NCBI RefSeq assembly: GCF_007280415.1
Contig: NZ_VKKU01000002.1
Location: forward strand, 620,001 to 684,000
Direction: 5' to 3'
Length of the DNA: 64,000 nt
Origin: Sphingorhabdus contaminans
GTDB taxonomy: Bacteria; Pseudomonadota; Alphaproteobacteria; Sphingomonadales; Sphingomonadaceae
Each line of letters starts with the position of its first letter. The first letter of the stretch is position 1. A program made the translations under genes and the position numbers. The notes below the pieces were generated by a model, which worked only from the letters and a program-made list of their open reading frames with translations, was not told the origin of the DNA and ran no database searches. Shown one piece after another: positions 15,713 through 24,688 of this stretch.

Positions 15713-17284
15713 ATGCCCGACACATTCGTTGACAGCCGCAATGCGGCGAATTGGGTCAATCATCACGAAAATGTTAGCATTCCCGTCGCAAAAATACTGA
15801 CGGTACGGAACGAAACCCCGAAGTCACCATCCTACGCCGGAATGAAGGCTACGGCTGGTCGGTTGCAGCAGGTCATCCGGGATGCGCTGGCCGCGGGCAA
15901 GCGCATCAGGGCCGTTGGATCGCATTGGTCTTTTTCTGATATACCGGCTGTGACGAATGGCTGGATCGTGGAAACGAACAAGCTTGATTGGCGCTTTGCC
16001 TTCAACGCAAATGATATCCACCCGGAATCCCACGTAACGCACGATGAACTGTTGCTCTGTCAATGCGGGACACTGATCGCGCGTATCAACGAAACGCTGG
16101 AATCGCCCAACAATGTCTTGCCCAATAGTCAGAGACGTAAGGCATTGCGTACATCCGGAGCGAGCAACGGGCAGACAATTGCGGGCGCTCTGGGAACAGG
16201 CGTCCATGGATCCGCATTAGATGTCGGAGGCATGGAGAGCCAGGTGCTCGGCATCCAATTGTTGACCGCAAACCGCAATATGTGGATCGAGCGCGCGAGC
16301 GCACCTGTCATGCAAGATGCATTCGCCGCGCGGCTGGGTGCCGAACTTGTACGTGATGACACGCTTTTCGAAGCGGCGCTCGTTAGCCTGGGTTCGCTGG
16401 GCATCATCCATTCGGTGCTTATCTGCGCGACGGGGCGGTATCTGCTCAACACCTCGTTGCGACGGATCCGATACGGGCAGATCAAGGCAGCCTTGAATTC
16501 ACTCGATTTTCGGGGGTCCGGTATTCCCGACGAAAGCCGTCGTCCCTATTTCTTCCAAGCGATCATTGACCCCGATGATCTGTGGGAGGAGGGTGACCGG
16601 GCGAAAGTATATTGCACTGTCCGCTACAAGGAAGTCTGCGAGCCCAACCGGCAGGTGGCTTACAATTTGAAGAAAGAGAATGGCGACGGTACCGACTTGC
16701 CGAAATTGATTGGCGACATCATCAAGCTGGACCCGGCATTTCGTGATTTGGCGACATGGCTGCTGATGGAGATATTGCTCAAGGAGCAGAGCGAAATAGG
16801 CAAACCGGAAAAGTGGAAAACGCCAGGTCAGGCATATACCTTCACCGACGCACGGCGTGGTGTGGCCAGCAGCGGATTTGGCGTCCCACTTGCGCAGGTC
16901 AGTAATGCCTTAAAAATAATGGCCGAAGCCTTCCGGTCGCACAAGAAGGCAGGCGTGGTGCTCACCTGTCGATATGTGCAAAAATCACCAGGCATATTGT
17001 CGTTTACGCGTTACGATCCAACCTGTGTCATTGATATTGATGGCATCGATTCTTCGGCCACACAAAAGCTGATCAAGCTGGTGGCCCAACGGTTCGAGGC
17101 CGCAGGAATGCCGTTCACAATGCATTGGGGTAAAACCAACCATTTGACAAAGGCCCGGGTGCGTGCGGCTTTTGGTGGAAATATCGACCGTTGGAACACG
17201 GCCCGGCGAACCCTGCTACCAGATCAGGCGGAGCGTGACGCCTTTTCCAATGACTTCATCGATGCAGTAGGATTGAACGCTTAA
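15713..17284 (+). CDS. FAD-binding aldonolactone-oxidase-like oxidoreductase
   Basis: A 523-residue flavoprotein with an N-terminal FAD-binding (PCMH) domain (residues ~35-230; motif RAVGSHWSFSDIP and GALGTGVHGSALDVGG) and a C-terminal ALO-type region ending in PFTMHWGKTNHL, similar to the HWxK motif of D-arabinono-/L-gulono-lactone oxidases. The covalent-FAD His position of that family cannot be assigned with certainty (GSHWSF has the His shifted from the usual GxGHS). The substrate is unknown. Start ATG 15713 has GGGAGGG six bases upstream. The stop overlaps the convergent DUF3052 gene by four bases. Confidence 0.75.
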   Translation: MPDTFVDSRNAANWVNHHENVSIPVAKILTVRNETPKSPSYAGMKATAGRLQQVIRDALAAGKRIRAVGSHWSFSDIPAVTNGWIVETNKLDWRFAFNANDIHPESHVTHDELLLCQCGTLIARINETLESPNNVLPNSQRRKALRTSGASNGQTIAGALGTGVHGSALDVGGMESQVLGIQLLTANRNMWIERASAPVMQDAFAARLGAELVRDDTLFEAALVSLGSLGIIHSVLICATGRYLLNTSLRRIRYGQIKAALNSLDFRGSGIPDESRRPYFFQAIIDPDDLWEEGDRAKVYCTVRYKEVCEPNRQVAYNLKKENGDGTDLPKLIGDIIKLDPAFRDLATWLLMEILLKEQSEIGKPEKWKTPGQAYTFTDARRGVASSGFGVPLAQVSNALKIMAEAFRSHKKAGVVLTCRYVQKSPGILSFTRYDPTCVIDIDGIDSSATQKLIKLVAQRFEAAGMPFTMHWGKTNHLTKARVRAAFGGNIDRWNTARRTLLPDQAERDAFSNDFIDAVGLNA

Positions 17285-17691
17285 CGCCGGTCTTTCCGGA
17301 TCATCAGCTTCAGCCCCGACCATATAGCATCCACCGCACAAACCTTGACGTCCACCAAATCGCTGTTGGGCAATATAATAGCGCGTATTGTGTCTTCGGT
17401 AATGTCCGTGGGGACTTTCGCGGCTTTTTTGGGCCAGCTAACCCATATAAATCCTGCCGGGTCGAGCACCTTACGCAAGGCCTCCAGCTTTTCGCCCAAC
17501 GCAATTTTGTCGGTTACGAACAGATGCGCGGCCTGCACTCCCGATGTCGGGACAAGTTCCTCGGATAAGGTGAGCCCCGCCTCGGCGATTTCGGCGCGGA
17601 CACTATCCGGCATGGAATCAAACCATACGCGCATCCCGTCTTTATAGCCCAGCTTCTTTACAAGCGGTTTGCCAGAGTATCCTGTGGTCAT
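17281..17691 (-). CDS. DUF3052 family protein
   Basis: A 136-residue protein starting MTTGYSGKPLVKKLGYKDGM, the standard DUF3052 N terminus, with IWVSWPKKAAKVPTDITED in the middle, the family's most conserved segment. Function is not established; members are common in Actinobacteria and some Proteobacteria. I take the ATG at 17691 because the upstream frame lies inside the end of purL and is not conserved in style. It follows purL on the same strand with a 25-base gap, so it may be co-transcribed. Confidence 0.85.
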   Translation of the reverse strand: MTTGYSGKPLVKKLGYKDGMRVWFDSMPDSVRAEIAEAGLTLSEELVPTSGVQAAHLFVTDKIALGEKLEALRKVLDPAGFIWVSWPKKAAKVPTDITEDTIRAIILPNSDLVDVKVCAVDAIWSGLKLMIRKDRR

Positions 17692-17716
17692 ATCAAGGAT
17701 AATCCGGTGGATGCGA

Positions 17717-19891
17717 TCATTGTTCCATCCACTCTTGGAAGAAGCTTTCATGGGCGACGCGCAGGTCAGCCAGCTCGACACCGGCAACCTTCGTTCCACC
17801 CACGGTCCCTATGGCGACCGCATTTGCCACATCAACGCCGGGAGGTGCTGTCAGGATGTAACGTCCCTGATCCTCTCCAAAAGCCTGGGCAGTAGTGAGC
17901 GGGTTGCGTAATGTGCAGCCTATTCCACCCGCGAGCGCCATCTCTGTAAGTGCGACCAACAGGCCGCCGTCGCTAATGTCATGAACCGCGCTGACCGTTC
18001 CGCTTGCAATAAGGTGCCGCACTTGCTCGCTCCGCAGGCGTTCCTGCTCTAGATCGACAACAGGAGCATCGCCATCTTCGCGTCCGGCAATCTCGCGCAG
18101 CCAAAGCGATTGCCCAAGATGCGTGCCTTCCTGTCCCAAAAGCCAGATGATATCTTCTTCCGATTTAAAGCCGATTGTCGCCATCGTCCGAACATCATCT
18201 AAAACGCCCACGCCGCCGATGGCCGGCGTCGGCAGGATCGCGCTTCCGCCTCCTGTCGCCTTGCTTTCATTGTAAAGCGAGACATTGCCCGACACGATGG
18301 GATAATCAAGTGCCCGGCAGGCATCAGCCATTCCTTCCAAACAGCCCACTATTTGGGCCATGATTTCGGGCCGCTGCGGGTTGGCAAAGTTAAGGCAGTT
18401 GGTGATGGCGAGTGGTGTAGCACCAACGGCGCTTATGTTACGATAGGTCTCGGCTACAGCCTGCTTGCCGCCTTCATAAGGATCGGCATAGCAATATCGC
18501 GGTGTGCAGTCGGTGCTCATGGCCAAAGCGCGTCCGGTACCATGTATGCGGACCACGGCAGCGTCACCGCCAGAAAGCTGCGCTGTATCGCCGCCGACCT
18601 GACTGTCATATTGTTGCCAAATCCATGCACGCGAAGCAAGGTCAGGGCACGCCATCAGCTTCAGCAGATCAGCGCCCACATCGGTACTTTCTGACAACGC
18701 ACCAAGCGGTTTAACATTGGCCCAAATCTTATAGTCTTCTTTCGAAGCCGCAGGCCGATCATAAAGAGGTGCATCTTCGGCGAGCGGGCCAAGTGGGATG
18801 TCGCAAACCGCTTCGCCTTTCCACGTCAGAACCATGTGACCTGTATCAGTCACTTCCCCAATGACGGCAAAATCCAGTTCCCATTTGTCAAATATGGCCT
18901 TGGCAAATTCCTCACGCCCGGGCTTCAGGACCATCAACATGCGTTCCTGCGATTCCGACAGCATCATTTCATAAGGGGTCATGCCTTCTTCGCGGCACGG
19001 AACCTTGTCCATATCGAGAATGATACCAGCCTTGCCGTTTGTGGCCATTTCCACGCTCGAACTGGTCAGCCCGGCAGCGCCCATATCTTGAATTGCAACA
19101 ATCGCATCCGACGCCATCAGTTCCAGACAGGCCTCGATCAAAAGCTTCTCCGTAAATGGATCGCCAACCTGAACCGTTGGCCGCTTTTCTTCTGTATCCT
19201 CGCCAAAATCAGCCGACGCCATTGTTGCGCCATGGATACCATCGCGACCCGTTTTGGAACCGACATAAACGATGGGATTGCCTACGCCGGTTGCGGCCGA
19301 ATAGAAAATCTTGTCCTGGTCGGCAATTCCAACGGTCATGGCATTGACCAGGATATTGCCATCATAGGCCGGATGGAAATTGGTCTCTCCGCCAACGGTC
19401 GGTACACCGACGCAATTGCCATAGCCGCCGATCCCGGCAACCACACCCTGAACCAGATGCTTCATTTTCGGATGGTCAGGGCGCCCGAAACGCAATGCAT
19501 TCAGATTGGCCACAGGCCGTGCACCCATTGTGAAGACATCGCGCAAGATGCCGCCGACACCTGTAGCCGCCCCCTGATAAGGCTCGATGTAGCTGGGATG
19601 GTTGTGCGACTCCATCTTGAAGATGGCGGCTAGCTTGGAGCCGTTCGGTCCATCTCCGATGTCGATAACACCGGCATTTTCGCCCGGCCCGCAGATGACC
19701 CACGGCGCGCTGGTGGGCAACTTTTTCAAATGGATCCGTGACGATTTGTAGGAGCAATGCTCAGACCACATCACCGAAAATATGCCCAATTCGACCAAAT
19801 TGGGTTCGCGCCCCATCGCATGCAGGATACGCGCATATTCTTCTTCATTCAGACCATGGTCGGCGACGATTTGGGGTGTGATCTCGGACAT
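17717..19891 (-). CDS. purL: phosphoribosylformylglycinamidine synthase subunit PurL
   Basis: A 724-residue small-type PurL, the synthetase subunit that converts FGAR to FGAM using ammonia delivered by PurQ, with PurS as partner. Signatures seen: [13 protein letters not shown] near residue 43, [38 protein letters not shown], and [18 protein letters not shown] toward the C terminus. Length is typical of the three-subunit enzyme. purS and purQ are not in the window, so they are elsewhere or further away. Start at the ATG at 19891. Confidence 0.96.
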   Translation of the reverse strand: MSEITPQIVADHGLNEEEYARILHAMGREPNLVELGIFSVMWSEHCSYKSSRIHLKKLPTSAPWVICGPGENAGVIDIGDGPNGSKLAAIFKMESHNHPSYIEPYQGAATGVGGILRDVFTMGARPVANLNALRFGRPDHPKMKHLVQGVVAGIGGYGNCVGVPTVGGETNFHPAYDGNILVNAMTVGIADQDKIFYSAATGVGNPIVYVGSKTGRDGIHGATMASADFGEDTEEKRPTVQVGDPFTEKLLIEACLELMASDAIVAIQDMGAAGLTSSSVEMATNGKAGIILDMDKVPCREEGMTPYEMMLSESQERMLMVLKPGREEFAKAIFDKWELDFAVIGEVTDTGHMVLTWKGEAVCDIPLGPLAEDAPLYDRPAASKEDYKIWANVKPLGALSESTDVGADLLKLMACPDLASRAWIWQQYDSQVGGDTAQLSGGDAAVVRIHGTGRALAMSTDCTPRYCYADPYEGGKQAVAETYRNISAVGATPLAITNCLNFANPQRPEIMAQIVGCLEGMADACRALDYPIVSGNVSLYNESKATGGGSAILPTPAIGGVGVLDDVRTMATIGFKSEEDIIWLLGQEGTHLGQSLWLREIAGREDGDAPVVDLEQERLRSEQVRHLIASGTVSAVHDISDGGLLVALTEMALAGGIGCTLRNPLTTAQAFGEDQGRYILTAPPGVDVANAVAIGTVGGTKVAGVELADLRVAHESFFQEWMEQ

Positions 19892-19942
19892 GGATGCGCC
19901 TTAGCGATGGTGCGGGATTTTGGCCAGTGGCTTTGGTCGGTT

Positions 19943-20581
19943 TCAACTTGATGATGTTCGTGCCATCCACCAGGCCACCAGAGTGACCAGCCCAAAGGCA
20001 ACGAATGCCAGCACGCTTGTGCCGATTGTCACTTCGGATTCGACCGGACCAAACCAGTTGATAGATTGAAATGCGAGAAGGGTGACCGCTAATGCGAGCA
20101 GCGGCACTCGGCCAGGCTTCTTCTTTAAGGCAAAGAAGCCCAAGGCCCCGAAGGTCAGCGCAAGTTCCAGCGGCATTTCAATTGCGGGGTGATTCCACAG
20201 TCCAATTCCCATCTTGGGCTCCGCACCTGCCAATGTCAGATCGGGTATGTGAACGAGAAGGTCGAGGAACCAGTGCGACAGCACCACTAATCCGGCAATG
20301 ATCGCAGTTTGACGGTTGCGATTGCTCATTAAAATCAGAAGGCCGAAGACACTGGCAAAACCAAAAGAGCCTAAAAGGCTATGCGTATACGGCATATGAT
20401 ACAGGTCCATGGGATTCATCACCGATATGCCTGGCGTTACCCGCATAGCTTCAACGCCAAAAATCAAAAGCAGGAAGAAAGCCCAATCGACCAATTGCGC
20501 TGCAACGAAAAGAACCGGAAGGGGAGGTGCATCCTTGTGCGTCGCTGCCACCAGTGCCGGAGCCCAATGCCCTATAAACAT
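19943..20581 (-). CDS. YdjM-like integral membrane protein
   Basis: A 212-residue protein with about five to six membrane helices. Histidine/aspartate motifs MPYTHSLLGSFGF (residues ~63-75) and LSHWFLDLLVHIPDL (~101-115) resemble the conserved sites of the YdjM-type 'membrane-bound metal-dependent hydrolase' family, whose activity is not proven. I choose the start at 20581 (MFIGHWAPALVA) because the 12 upstream codons look non-coding. It lies downstream of nothing obvious on its strand and 51 bases before purL. Role unknown. Confidence 0.65.
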   Translation of the reverse strand: MFIGHWAPALVAATHKDAPPLPVLFVAAQLVDWAFFLLLIFGVEAMRVTPGISVMNPMDLYHMPYTHSLLGSFGFASVFGLLILMSNRNRQTAIIAGLVVLSHWFLDLLVHIPDLTLAGAEPKMGIGLWNHPAIEMPLELALTFGALGFFALKKKPGRVPLLALAVTLLAFQSINWFGPVESEVTIGTSVLAFVAFGLVTLVAWWMARTSSS

Positions 20582-20682
20582 GTGTTTTTGTCTCCCCCCA
20601 AAGACAATATACACCAAGGGCAGGCTTGCCTATCCACTGAATCGGATTTGGACTCAGTTGTTCGGTCCATTTTTGCAAAATA

Positions 20683-20716
20683 AATGGGCGCTGACATTGC
20701 TGCCAGCGCCCACTGC
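20683..20716 (-). terminator. minus-strand intrinsic terminator
   Basis: TGGGCGCTG and CAGCGCCCA form a perfect 9-bp stem (20685-20712) around a 10-base loop. On the minus strand it is followed by TTTATTTT. It lies about 30 bases after the stop of a candidate 84-residue gene and shows that something is transcribed leftward through 20.7-21.0 kb. Confidence 0.7.
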
Positions 20717-20741
20717 GTCTGAGGTTGGAAGTCCTTGGCTA

Positions 20742-20996
20742 CTAGAGCCATTCTTTCCGCTGTCTGACGTCCGGTTCCCCAACTTGGCCCGAAGGCCTTG
20801 TTGGTTCGCCTTGGCACTTTGGGTATCCCACCCGGCGTTGCGTCATTTGCATGATGCCGCACTTGATGTTCGTTTTCTTCGTGCCCGCCGTCTCTGCTAC
20901 ATTTCCTGAGTCTTGCGACCAGACTGCCTGCTGATTTGGCGATCCTGCATTTCCTCTGTTCCGCTCCACTTTCCCGTTTCCGGTCCGGTTTTGCAT
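20742..20996 (-). CDS. candidate small hydrophilic protein
   Basis: An 84-residue frame (MQNRTGNGKVERNRGNAGSP at the start) rich in Gln, Asn, Gly and Arg, without any domain I recognise. For it: an ATG with AGGA eight bases upstream, a stop, and a strong intrinsic terminator just after (20683-20716). Against it: composition is low-complexity, competing frames on the same strand are also open over parts of the interval, and no conserved motif is visible. The transcript could equally be a non-coding RNA. It does not match the tmRNA, RNase P, 6S or SRP RNA core motifs I looked for. Confidence 0.3.
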   Translation of the reverse strand: MQNRTGNGKVERNRGNAGSPNQQAVWSQDSGNVAETAGTKKTNIKCGIMQMTQRRVGYPKCQGEPTRPSGQVGEPDVRQRKEWL

Positions 20997-21141
20997 CGTA
21001 GCGGTCCTGCCTGATGACTTAAAATTGTCATGACTTTCCGAGTCGCGCAAAGGGGAAAACGACGACTTATCCACAGGCGGGTGGATTTGCGGTGGACAAA
21101 ATGGAGAATAAGGATCTGCCGGTTTACCGGCCCGAACGAAT

Positions 21142-21170
21142 ACGGCCCTCACGCGGTGCATGAGGGCCGT
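21142..21170. repeat. perfect 10-bp stem-loop
   Basis: ACGGCCCTCA (21142-21151) and TGAGGGCCGT (21161-21170) enclose a nine-base loop. There is no T-run on either side, so it is more likely a structured leader or protein site than a terminator. Confidence 0.65.
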
Positions 21171-21292
21171 TCGATTCAACCGGGGGCGAGGGAGAGAGGA
21201 GGAGAGAGCCCGCCGGCTAAAGTGCGTTTCGGCAATCTCTTGCCGTTGAGTTGCAGATAATCCGCCGTTGCTTTTGCTGCAATTGCGAAAAG

Positions 21293-21329
21293 AATTAGGC
21301 GAGTTGCATGTTTTGCAACTCGCCTAATT
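21293..21329 (-). terminator. 16-bp perfect terminator hairpin after the SDR gene
   Basis: AATTAGGCGAGTTGCA and TGCAACTCGCCTAATT pair perfectly around a five-base loop. On the minus strand the stem is followed by a T-rich CTTTTCG. It lies 20 bases beyond the stop of the leftward SDR gene and closes that operon. Confidence 0.8.
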
Positions 21330-21349
21330 TACGTAACGTCATGCTGTGT

Positions 21350-22144
21350 TTACGGGGCGATCCCATTTCCCGGCAAACTGGAATATGCAATGCCGCCATC
21401 GCAGGCGAGGGTATCGCCGACGATATAATCGCCGGAACGGGCAGCTAAAAAGATTGCAAGCCCCGCCATATCTTCAGGCGTTCCAATTCGCGGAAACGGG
21501 ATATTTTTCGCTACCGCATCAGCATGATCGCGTGCGGCTTTGTTCATTTCAGACTGGAAAGCCCCCGGTGCGATTCCGCTCACCAGAATATTGTCTTTGA
21601 CTAACTCGGCAGCCAAACGACGGGTCAAATGGATAACTGCAGCTTTTGACGCTTGGTAGGCGTAGGTCTGCCACGGGTTGATTTTGATCCCGTCGATCGA
21701 CGCTATGTTGATTACCTTGCCCGGCCGTTCAAATGTCGCCGCTTTTTTCATCAGCGGATGCAGCGCCTGTGTCAGGAAGAACAAGCCTTTCACATTCAGA
21801 TCCATGACCCGGTCCCATTGCGCATCCGTGACGGTACCGAAATCCGCGCCCCAAGCTGCGCCCGCATTGTTGACGAGTATGTCTACCTTTTCCTCTCGCT
21901 CCCCGATCTGGGCGGCAAGGGACTGGCATCCTTCAACGGTCGACAGATCACACGGCAGTCCAATCACCCTCTCTCCAAATTCGGCAACCGTCGCTTCAAT
22001 CTGGTCTACTTTCCGAGCACTGATGTAAATGCGCGCACAGCCCGCGTTCAAATAGCCCTCCACAATCATCTTGCCGATTCCGCGCGAACCGCCCGTAACG
22101 ACCGCAACGCGATCCTTAAGGTTAAACAGGGTCTGTAAATCCAT
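21350..22144 (-). CDS. SDR-family oxidoreductase (RhlG-like)
   Basis: A 264-residue short-chain dehydrogenase. The cofactor motif TGGSRGIGK lies near residues 17-25, NNAG near 92, and the catalytic S...YxxxK is INIASIDG followed by YAYQASKAA. The overall style is close to RhlG and 3-oxoacyl-(ACP/CoA) reductases, so it probably reduces or oxidises a 3-keto/hydroxyacyl thioester. Two nearby ATGs are possible; 22144 has AGGA at a better distance than 22150. It is the third gene of a minus-strand unit after two acyl-CoA dehydrogenases, 42 bases after the second, and ends at a strong terminator. Confidence 0.88.
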   Translation of the reverse strand: MDLQTLFNLKDRVAVVTGGSRGIGKMIVEGYLNAGCARIYISARKVDQIEATVAEFGERVIGLPCDLSTVEGCQSLAAQIGEREEKVDILVNNAGAAWGADFGTVTDAQWDRVMDLNVKGLFFLTQALHPLMKKAATFERPGKVINIASIDGIKINPWQTYAYQASKAAVIHLTRRLAAELVKDNILVSGIAPGAFQSEMNKAARDHADAVAKNIPFPRIGTPEDMAGLAIFLAARSGDYIVGDTLACDGGIAYSSLPGNGIAP

Positions 22145-22186
22145 GTGCATTTATCCTTTTAGATACCCGAAAAAAGGGCATGTGTT

Positions 22187-23323
22187 TTAGTAGCCGTTCA
22201 TCGTCGCCACGCGGTCGGCATGGTAGTAAGCGTCGCCAAAAAACTCGTTGAGGCTACGGTCGCGCTTCATATACAGGCCAATGTCATACTCGTCGGTCAT
22301 GCCGATGCCGCCATGCATCTGCACGCCTTCGCGTACAGCAAGATTACAGGCTATCCCGGCCTTTGCCTTGGCTGCCGCAACATAAAGTTCAGCCTTGGCA
22401 TGTCCTTCGTCCAACAAGGACTGAGCCTTCAATACGATTGAACGGGCTCCTTCCATTTCACCATAAAGATGTGCAGCGCGGTGTTGGAGCGCTTGGAATT
22501 CGCCTATCACGCGGTCAAATTGCTTGCGGGTTTTGAGATACTCAAAAGTCATGTCCATTGCGCCGGAACCGACACCCACCATTTCGGCGGCTGCTCCGGC
22601 TCGGCCCGCATCAAGCACTTTCCCCAAGACCGACCAGCCGCCATCTACTTCGCCAATGACGGCGTCGGCATCCACATGCACACCGTCCAAAGTTACATGG
22701 GCAGCCATAGCCGAGTCGACCAGCCGTGCCGCCTCCATCGATAGCCCGGCAGCGTCCTTGTCCACGGCAAAAAGGGTCAATCCGTCCGTCTCGCCCGCCG
22801 CGCCAGCCGTACGTGCTGCAACAATCAGCATGTCGGATGACGTGCCATGGATAACAAACTGCTTTTGACCTGAAAGTTTGAATCCATTGCCGCTACGTTC
22901 AGCTTTACAGGCGATTTTTTCGGGCCGGTGCTTGATGCCTTCTTCAATGGCGAGCGCGATTACCGTCTCGCCCGCCAAAATGCCCGGGAACCAACGCTCG
23001 CGCATCGCCTTATCGGCAAGCTTCAGCGCTTCCACAGCCGCAACCGAAGTTGTGAGGAAAGGAGAAGGCGACAGGTTGCGCCCGATTTCTTCGAGCACAA
23101 TGCCGGCCTCGATATGGCCCATGCCCATTCCGCCCTCTGCTTCAGGAATCAGAATACCTGTGAAGCCCATTTCGGCAAATTGCTTCCACAATCCGTGACT
23201 GAACCCGTCTTTGCAGCCCATGTCGCGATATTTGCGGAAATGGGTAACCGGGGCTTCGCTCGCCATGAAATCTTTAGCGCTTTCGCGCAACATGATCTGG
23301 TCGTCATTCAAAGTCATCGCCAT
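22187..23323 (-). CDS. acyl-CoA dehydrogenase-like subunit lacking the usual catalytic Glu
   Basis: A 378-residue acyl-CoA dehydrogenase-fold protein. It has the N-terminal helical domain, a central beta domain and the C-terminal helices with MHGGIGMTDEYDIGLYMKRD. Where active enzymes carry the catalytic Glu (EGT/EGGTSE), this one reads DRSLNEFFGDAYYH, with no equivalent acid in the expected context. That pattern is known from the non-catalytic partner of alpha2-beta2 heteromeric dehydrogenases such as the steroid side-chain enzymes ChsE1/ChsE2. It starts two bases after the end of the neighbouring full-motif dehydrogenase, so a heteromer is likely. The substrate is not known. Confidence 0.82.
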   Translation of the reverse strand: MAMTLNDDQIMLRESAKDFMASEAPVTHFRKYRDMGCKDGFSHGLWKQFAEMGFTGILIPEAEGGMGMGHIEAGIVLEEIGRNLSPSPFLTTSVAAVEALKLADKAMRERWFPGILAGETVIALAIEEGIKHRPEKIACKAERSGNGFKLSGQKQFVIHGTSSDMLIVAARTAGAAGETDGLTLFAVDKDAAGLSMEAARLVDSAMAAHVTLDGVHVDADAVIGEVDGGWSVLGKVLDAGRAGAAAEMVGVGSGAMDMTFEYLKTRKQFDRVIGEFQALQHRAAHLYGEMEGARSIVLKAQSLLDEGHAKAELYVAAAKAKAGIACNLAVREGVQMHGGIGMTDEYDIGLYMKRDRSLNEFFGDAYYHADRVATMNGY

Positions 23324-23325
23324 GT

Positions 23326-24486
23326 TTATGCTCCCGGCATTTCGAGGATACGTTTGGACACGACATTGAGCATGACCTCGCTGGTACCACCTTCAATGGA
23401 GTTTGCTTTTGTCCGCAACCAGTTGCGAGCCTTGGAACCGCCATTTGAACGTTCGCTTTCCCATTCGAGAGCCTGCGAACCGCCAATCGACATGATCAAC
23501 TCGTTCCGCTTTTTGTTCAGCTCGGTTCCGACATATTTCATCAGATTCGAATAGGCAGGATGCGCCTTGCCTGTTTTCCATTCGTCCATGAACCGTTCGC
23601 CATGTGCACGGAATGTCAGGTTGTCGACATCGAAAAGCGCCATTTGGGCACGCAGCACCGGCTCTTGTGCCAGCACCTCTTTCATCGCCGCACCAATGGA
23701 TGTGACGCCGCCGTCACCACCCATGCCGGAGATCATTTCCCGTTCATGGCCAAGCAGATATTTTGCAACGTCCCAGCCGCGGTTCACCTCGCCCACAATC
23801 TGGTGCTTCGGCACAACGACATTGTCGAAGAATGTTTCGCAAAAGGGCGAGTTACCTGAAATCAGTTTGATAGGCTTTGTCGAAACACCCGGCGTTTCCA
23901 TATCGAACAGAAGGAAACTGATGCCCTGATATTTGTTCGTCTTGTCGGTGCGGACCAGACAGAAAATCCAGTCGGCCTTATCGGCATAGGATGTCCAGAT
24001 TTTCTGGCCATTTACGACCCAATGGTCACCCTTGTCCTCACCATAGGTTTGCATCGACACAAGGTCGCTGCCCGATCCGGGCTCCGAATAGCCCTGGCAC
24101 CAACGGATCTCACCGCGCGCGATCTGGTTCAGATAGTGCACTTTCTGCTCTTCAGTCCCGAATTTGAGCAGTGCTGGCCCAAGCATCCAGATGCCGAAGC
24201 TGTTCAGCGGACTGCGGCAGCCCAGCTTCGCCATTTCCTGGCGCAGCACTTTGGTTTCCTGGGGTGTAAGACCTGCACCACCATAGGCTTTGGGCCAGTC
24301 GGGAACGGTGTAGCCCTTCGCCGCACACCGTTCCATCCACAGTTTTTGGGCTTCGCTTTGAAATTTGAAATTGCGGCCACCCCAACAAATGTCCTCATCC
24401 CCTTTTGCGGGGGTACGCATTTCCGGTGGGCAGTTTTCTTCGAGCCAGGCACGTGCTTCGGCACGGAATGATTCAAGGTCGGACAT
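23326..24486 (-). CDS. acyl-CoA dehydrogenase, catalytic subunit
   Basis: A 386-residue FAD enzyme that introduces an alpha-beta double bond into an acyl-CoA. The substrate/FAD loop CQGYSEPGSGSDLVSMQT (residues ~134-151) is canonical and the catalytic base is E365 in SIEGGTSEVMLNVV. It is the first gene of the leftward unit, ahead of the Glu-less paralogue, and is divergent from the GPH transporter. The pair resembles steroid- or branched-chain-type FadE heteromers more than straight-chain enzymes; this is inference from pairing and motif loss. Confidence 0.9.
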   Translation of the reverse strand: MSDLESFRAEARAWLEENCPPEMRTPAKGDEDICWGGRNFKFQSEAQKLWMERCAAKGYTVPDWPKAYGGAGLTPQETKVLRQEMAKLGCRSPLNSFGIWMLGPALLKFGTEEQKVHYLNQIARGEIRWCQGYSEPGSGSDLVSMQTYGEDKGDHWVVNGQKIWTSYADKADWIFCLVRTDKTNKYQGISFLLFDMETPGVSTKPIKLISGNSPFCETFFDNVVVPKHQIVGEVNRGWDVAKYLLGHEREMISGMGGDGGVTSIGAAMKEVLAQEPVLRAQMALFDVDNLTFRAHGERFMDEWKTGKAHPAYSNLMKYVGTELNKKRNELIMSIGGSQALEWESERSNGGSKARNWLRTKANSIEGGTSEVMLNVVSKRILEMPGA

Positions 24487-24590
24487 GACGCTCTCCTATT
24501 AATTGCTTGGCTAAATTTTGGGCTGCGGCGAGCGGAAAGGCAAGCGCTTATCGGCGAGCGAAGCATGCCGTAACGTCATTTCCGCGCCAA

Positions 24591-24618
24591 TTGACAGGTC
24601 GGGCCGCGGCCCTAGCAT
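24591..24618 (+). promoter_or_regulatory. promoter with palindrome in the spacer, before the GPH transporter
   Basis: TTGACA (24591-24596) and TAGCAT (24613-24618) are 16 bases apart and the spacer contains the perfect 12-bp palindrome GGGCCGCGGCCC (24601-24612). A dimeric regulator bound there would block RNA polymerase. No regulator gene is adjacent. Confidence 0.45.
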
Positions 24619-24646
24619 AGGCGCAGGAATGAGGAGCCCCCCACGC

Positions 24647-24688
24647 ATGCGATTCGCCATAATTTCGAAGATTTTGTCCGTCGTATGA
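24647..24688 (+). CDS. possible 13-residue leader peptide coupled to the transporter
   Basis: A short frame MRFAIISKILSVV preceded by GAGGAG ten bases upstream. Its TGA (24686-24688) overlaps the ATG (24685-24687) of the transporter as ATGA. The transporter itself has no good ribosome binding site, so its translation may depend on ribosomes finishing this leader. Alternatively the frame is chance. Confidence 0.35.
   Translation: MRFAIISKILSVV

Larger units (their letters stand above)
20997..21349. other. gene-free stretch with strong hairpins
   Basis: About 350 bases without a credible gene. It holds a 10-bp perfect stem (21142-21170), a purine-rich tract (GAGGGAGAGAGGAGGAGAGA, about 21188-21207) and a 16-bp perfect hairpin at 21293-21329 that likely ends the leftward SDR operon. 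The middle part could be a leader or promoter for the leftward transcript ending at 20683. Confidence 0.6.

Noticed and set aside
20683-21170. tmRNA, RNase P, 6S or SRP RNA in the 20.7-21.2 kb gap
   Set aside because: None of the core motifs (GAGGAAAGTCC, GGUUCGA with CCA end, GGAA-tetraloop SRP helix) is present in the right arrangement on either strand.
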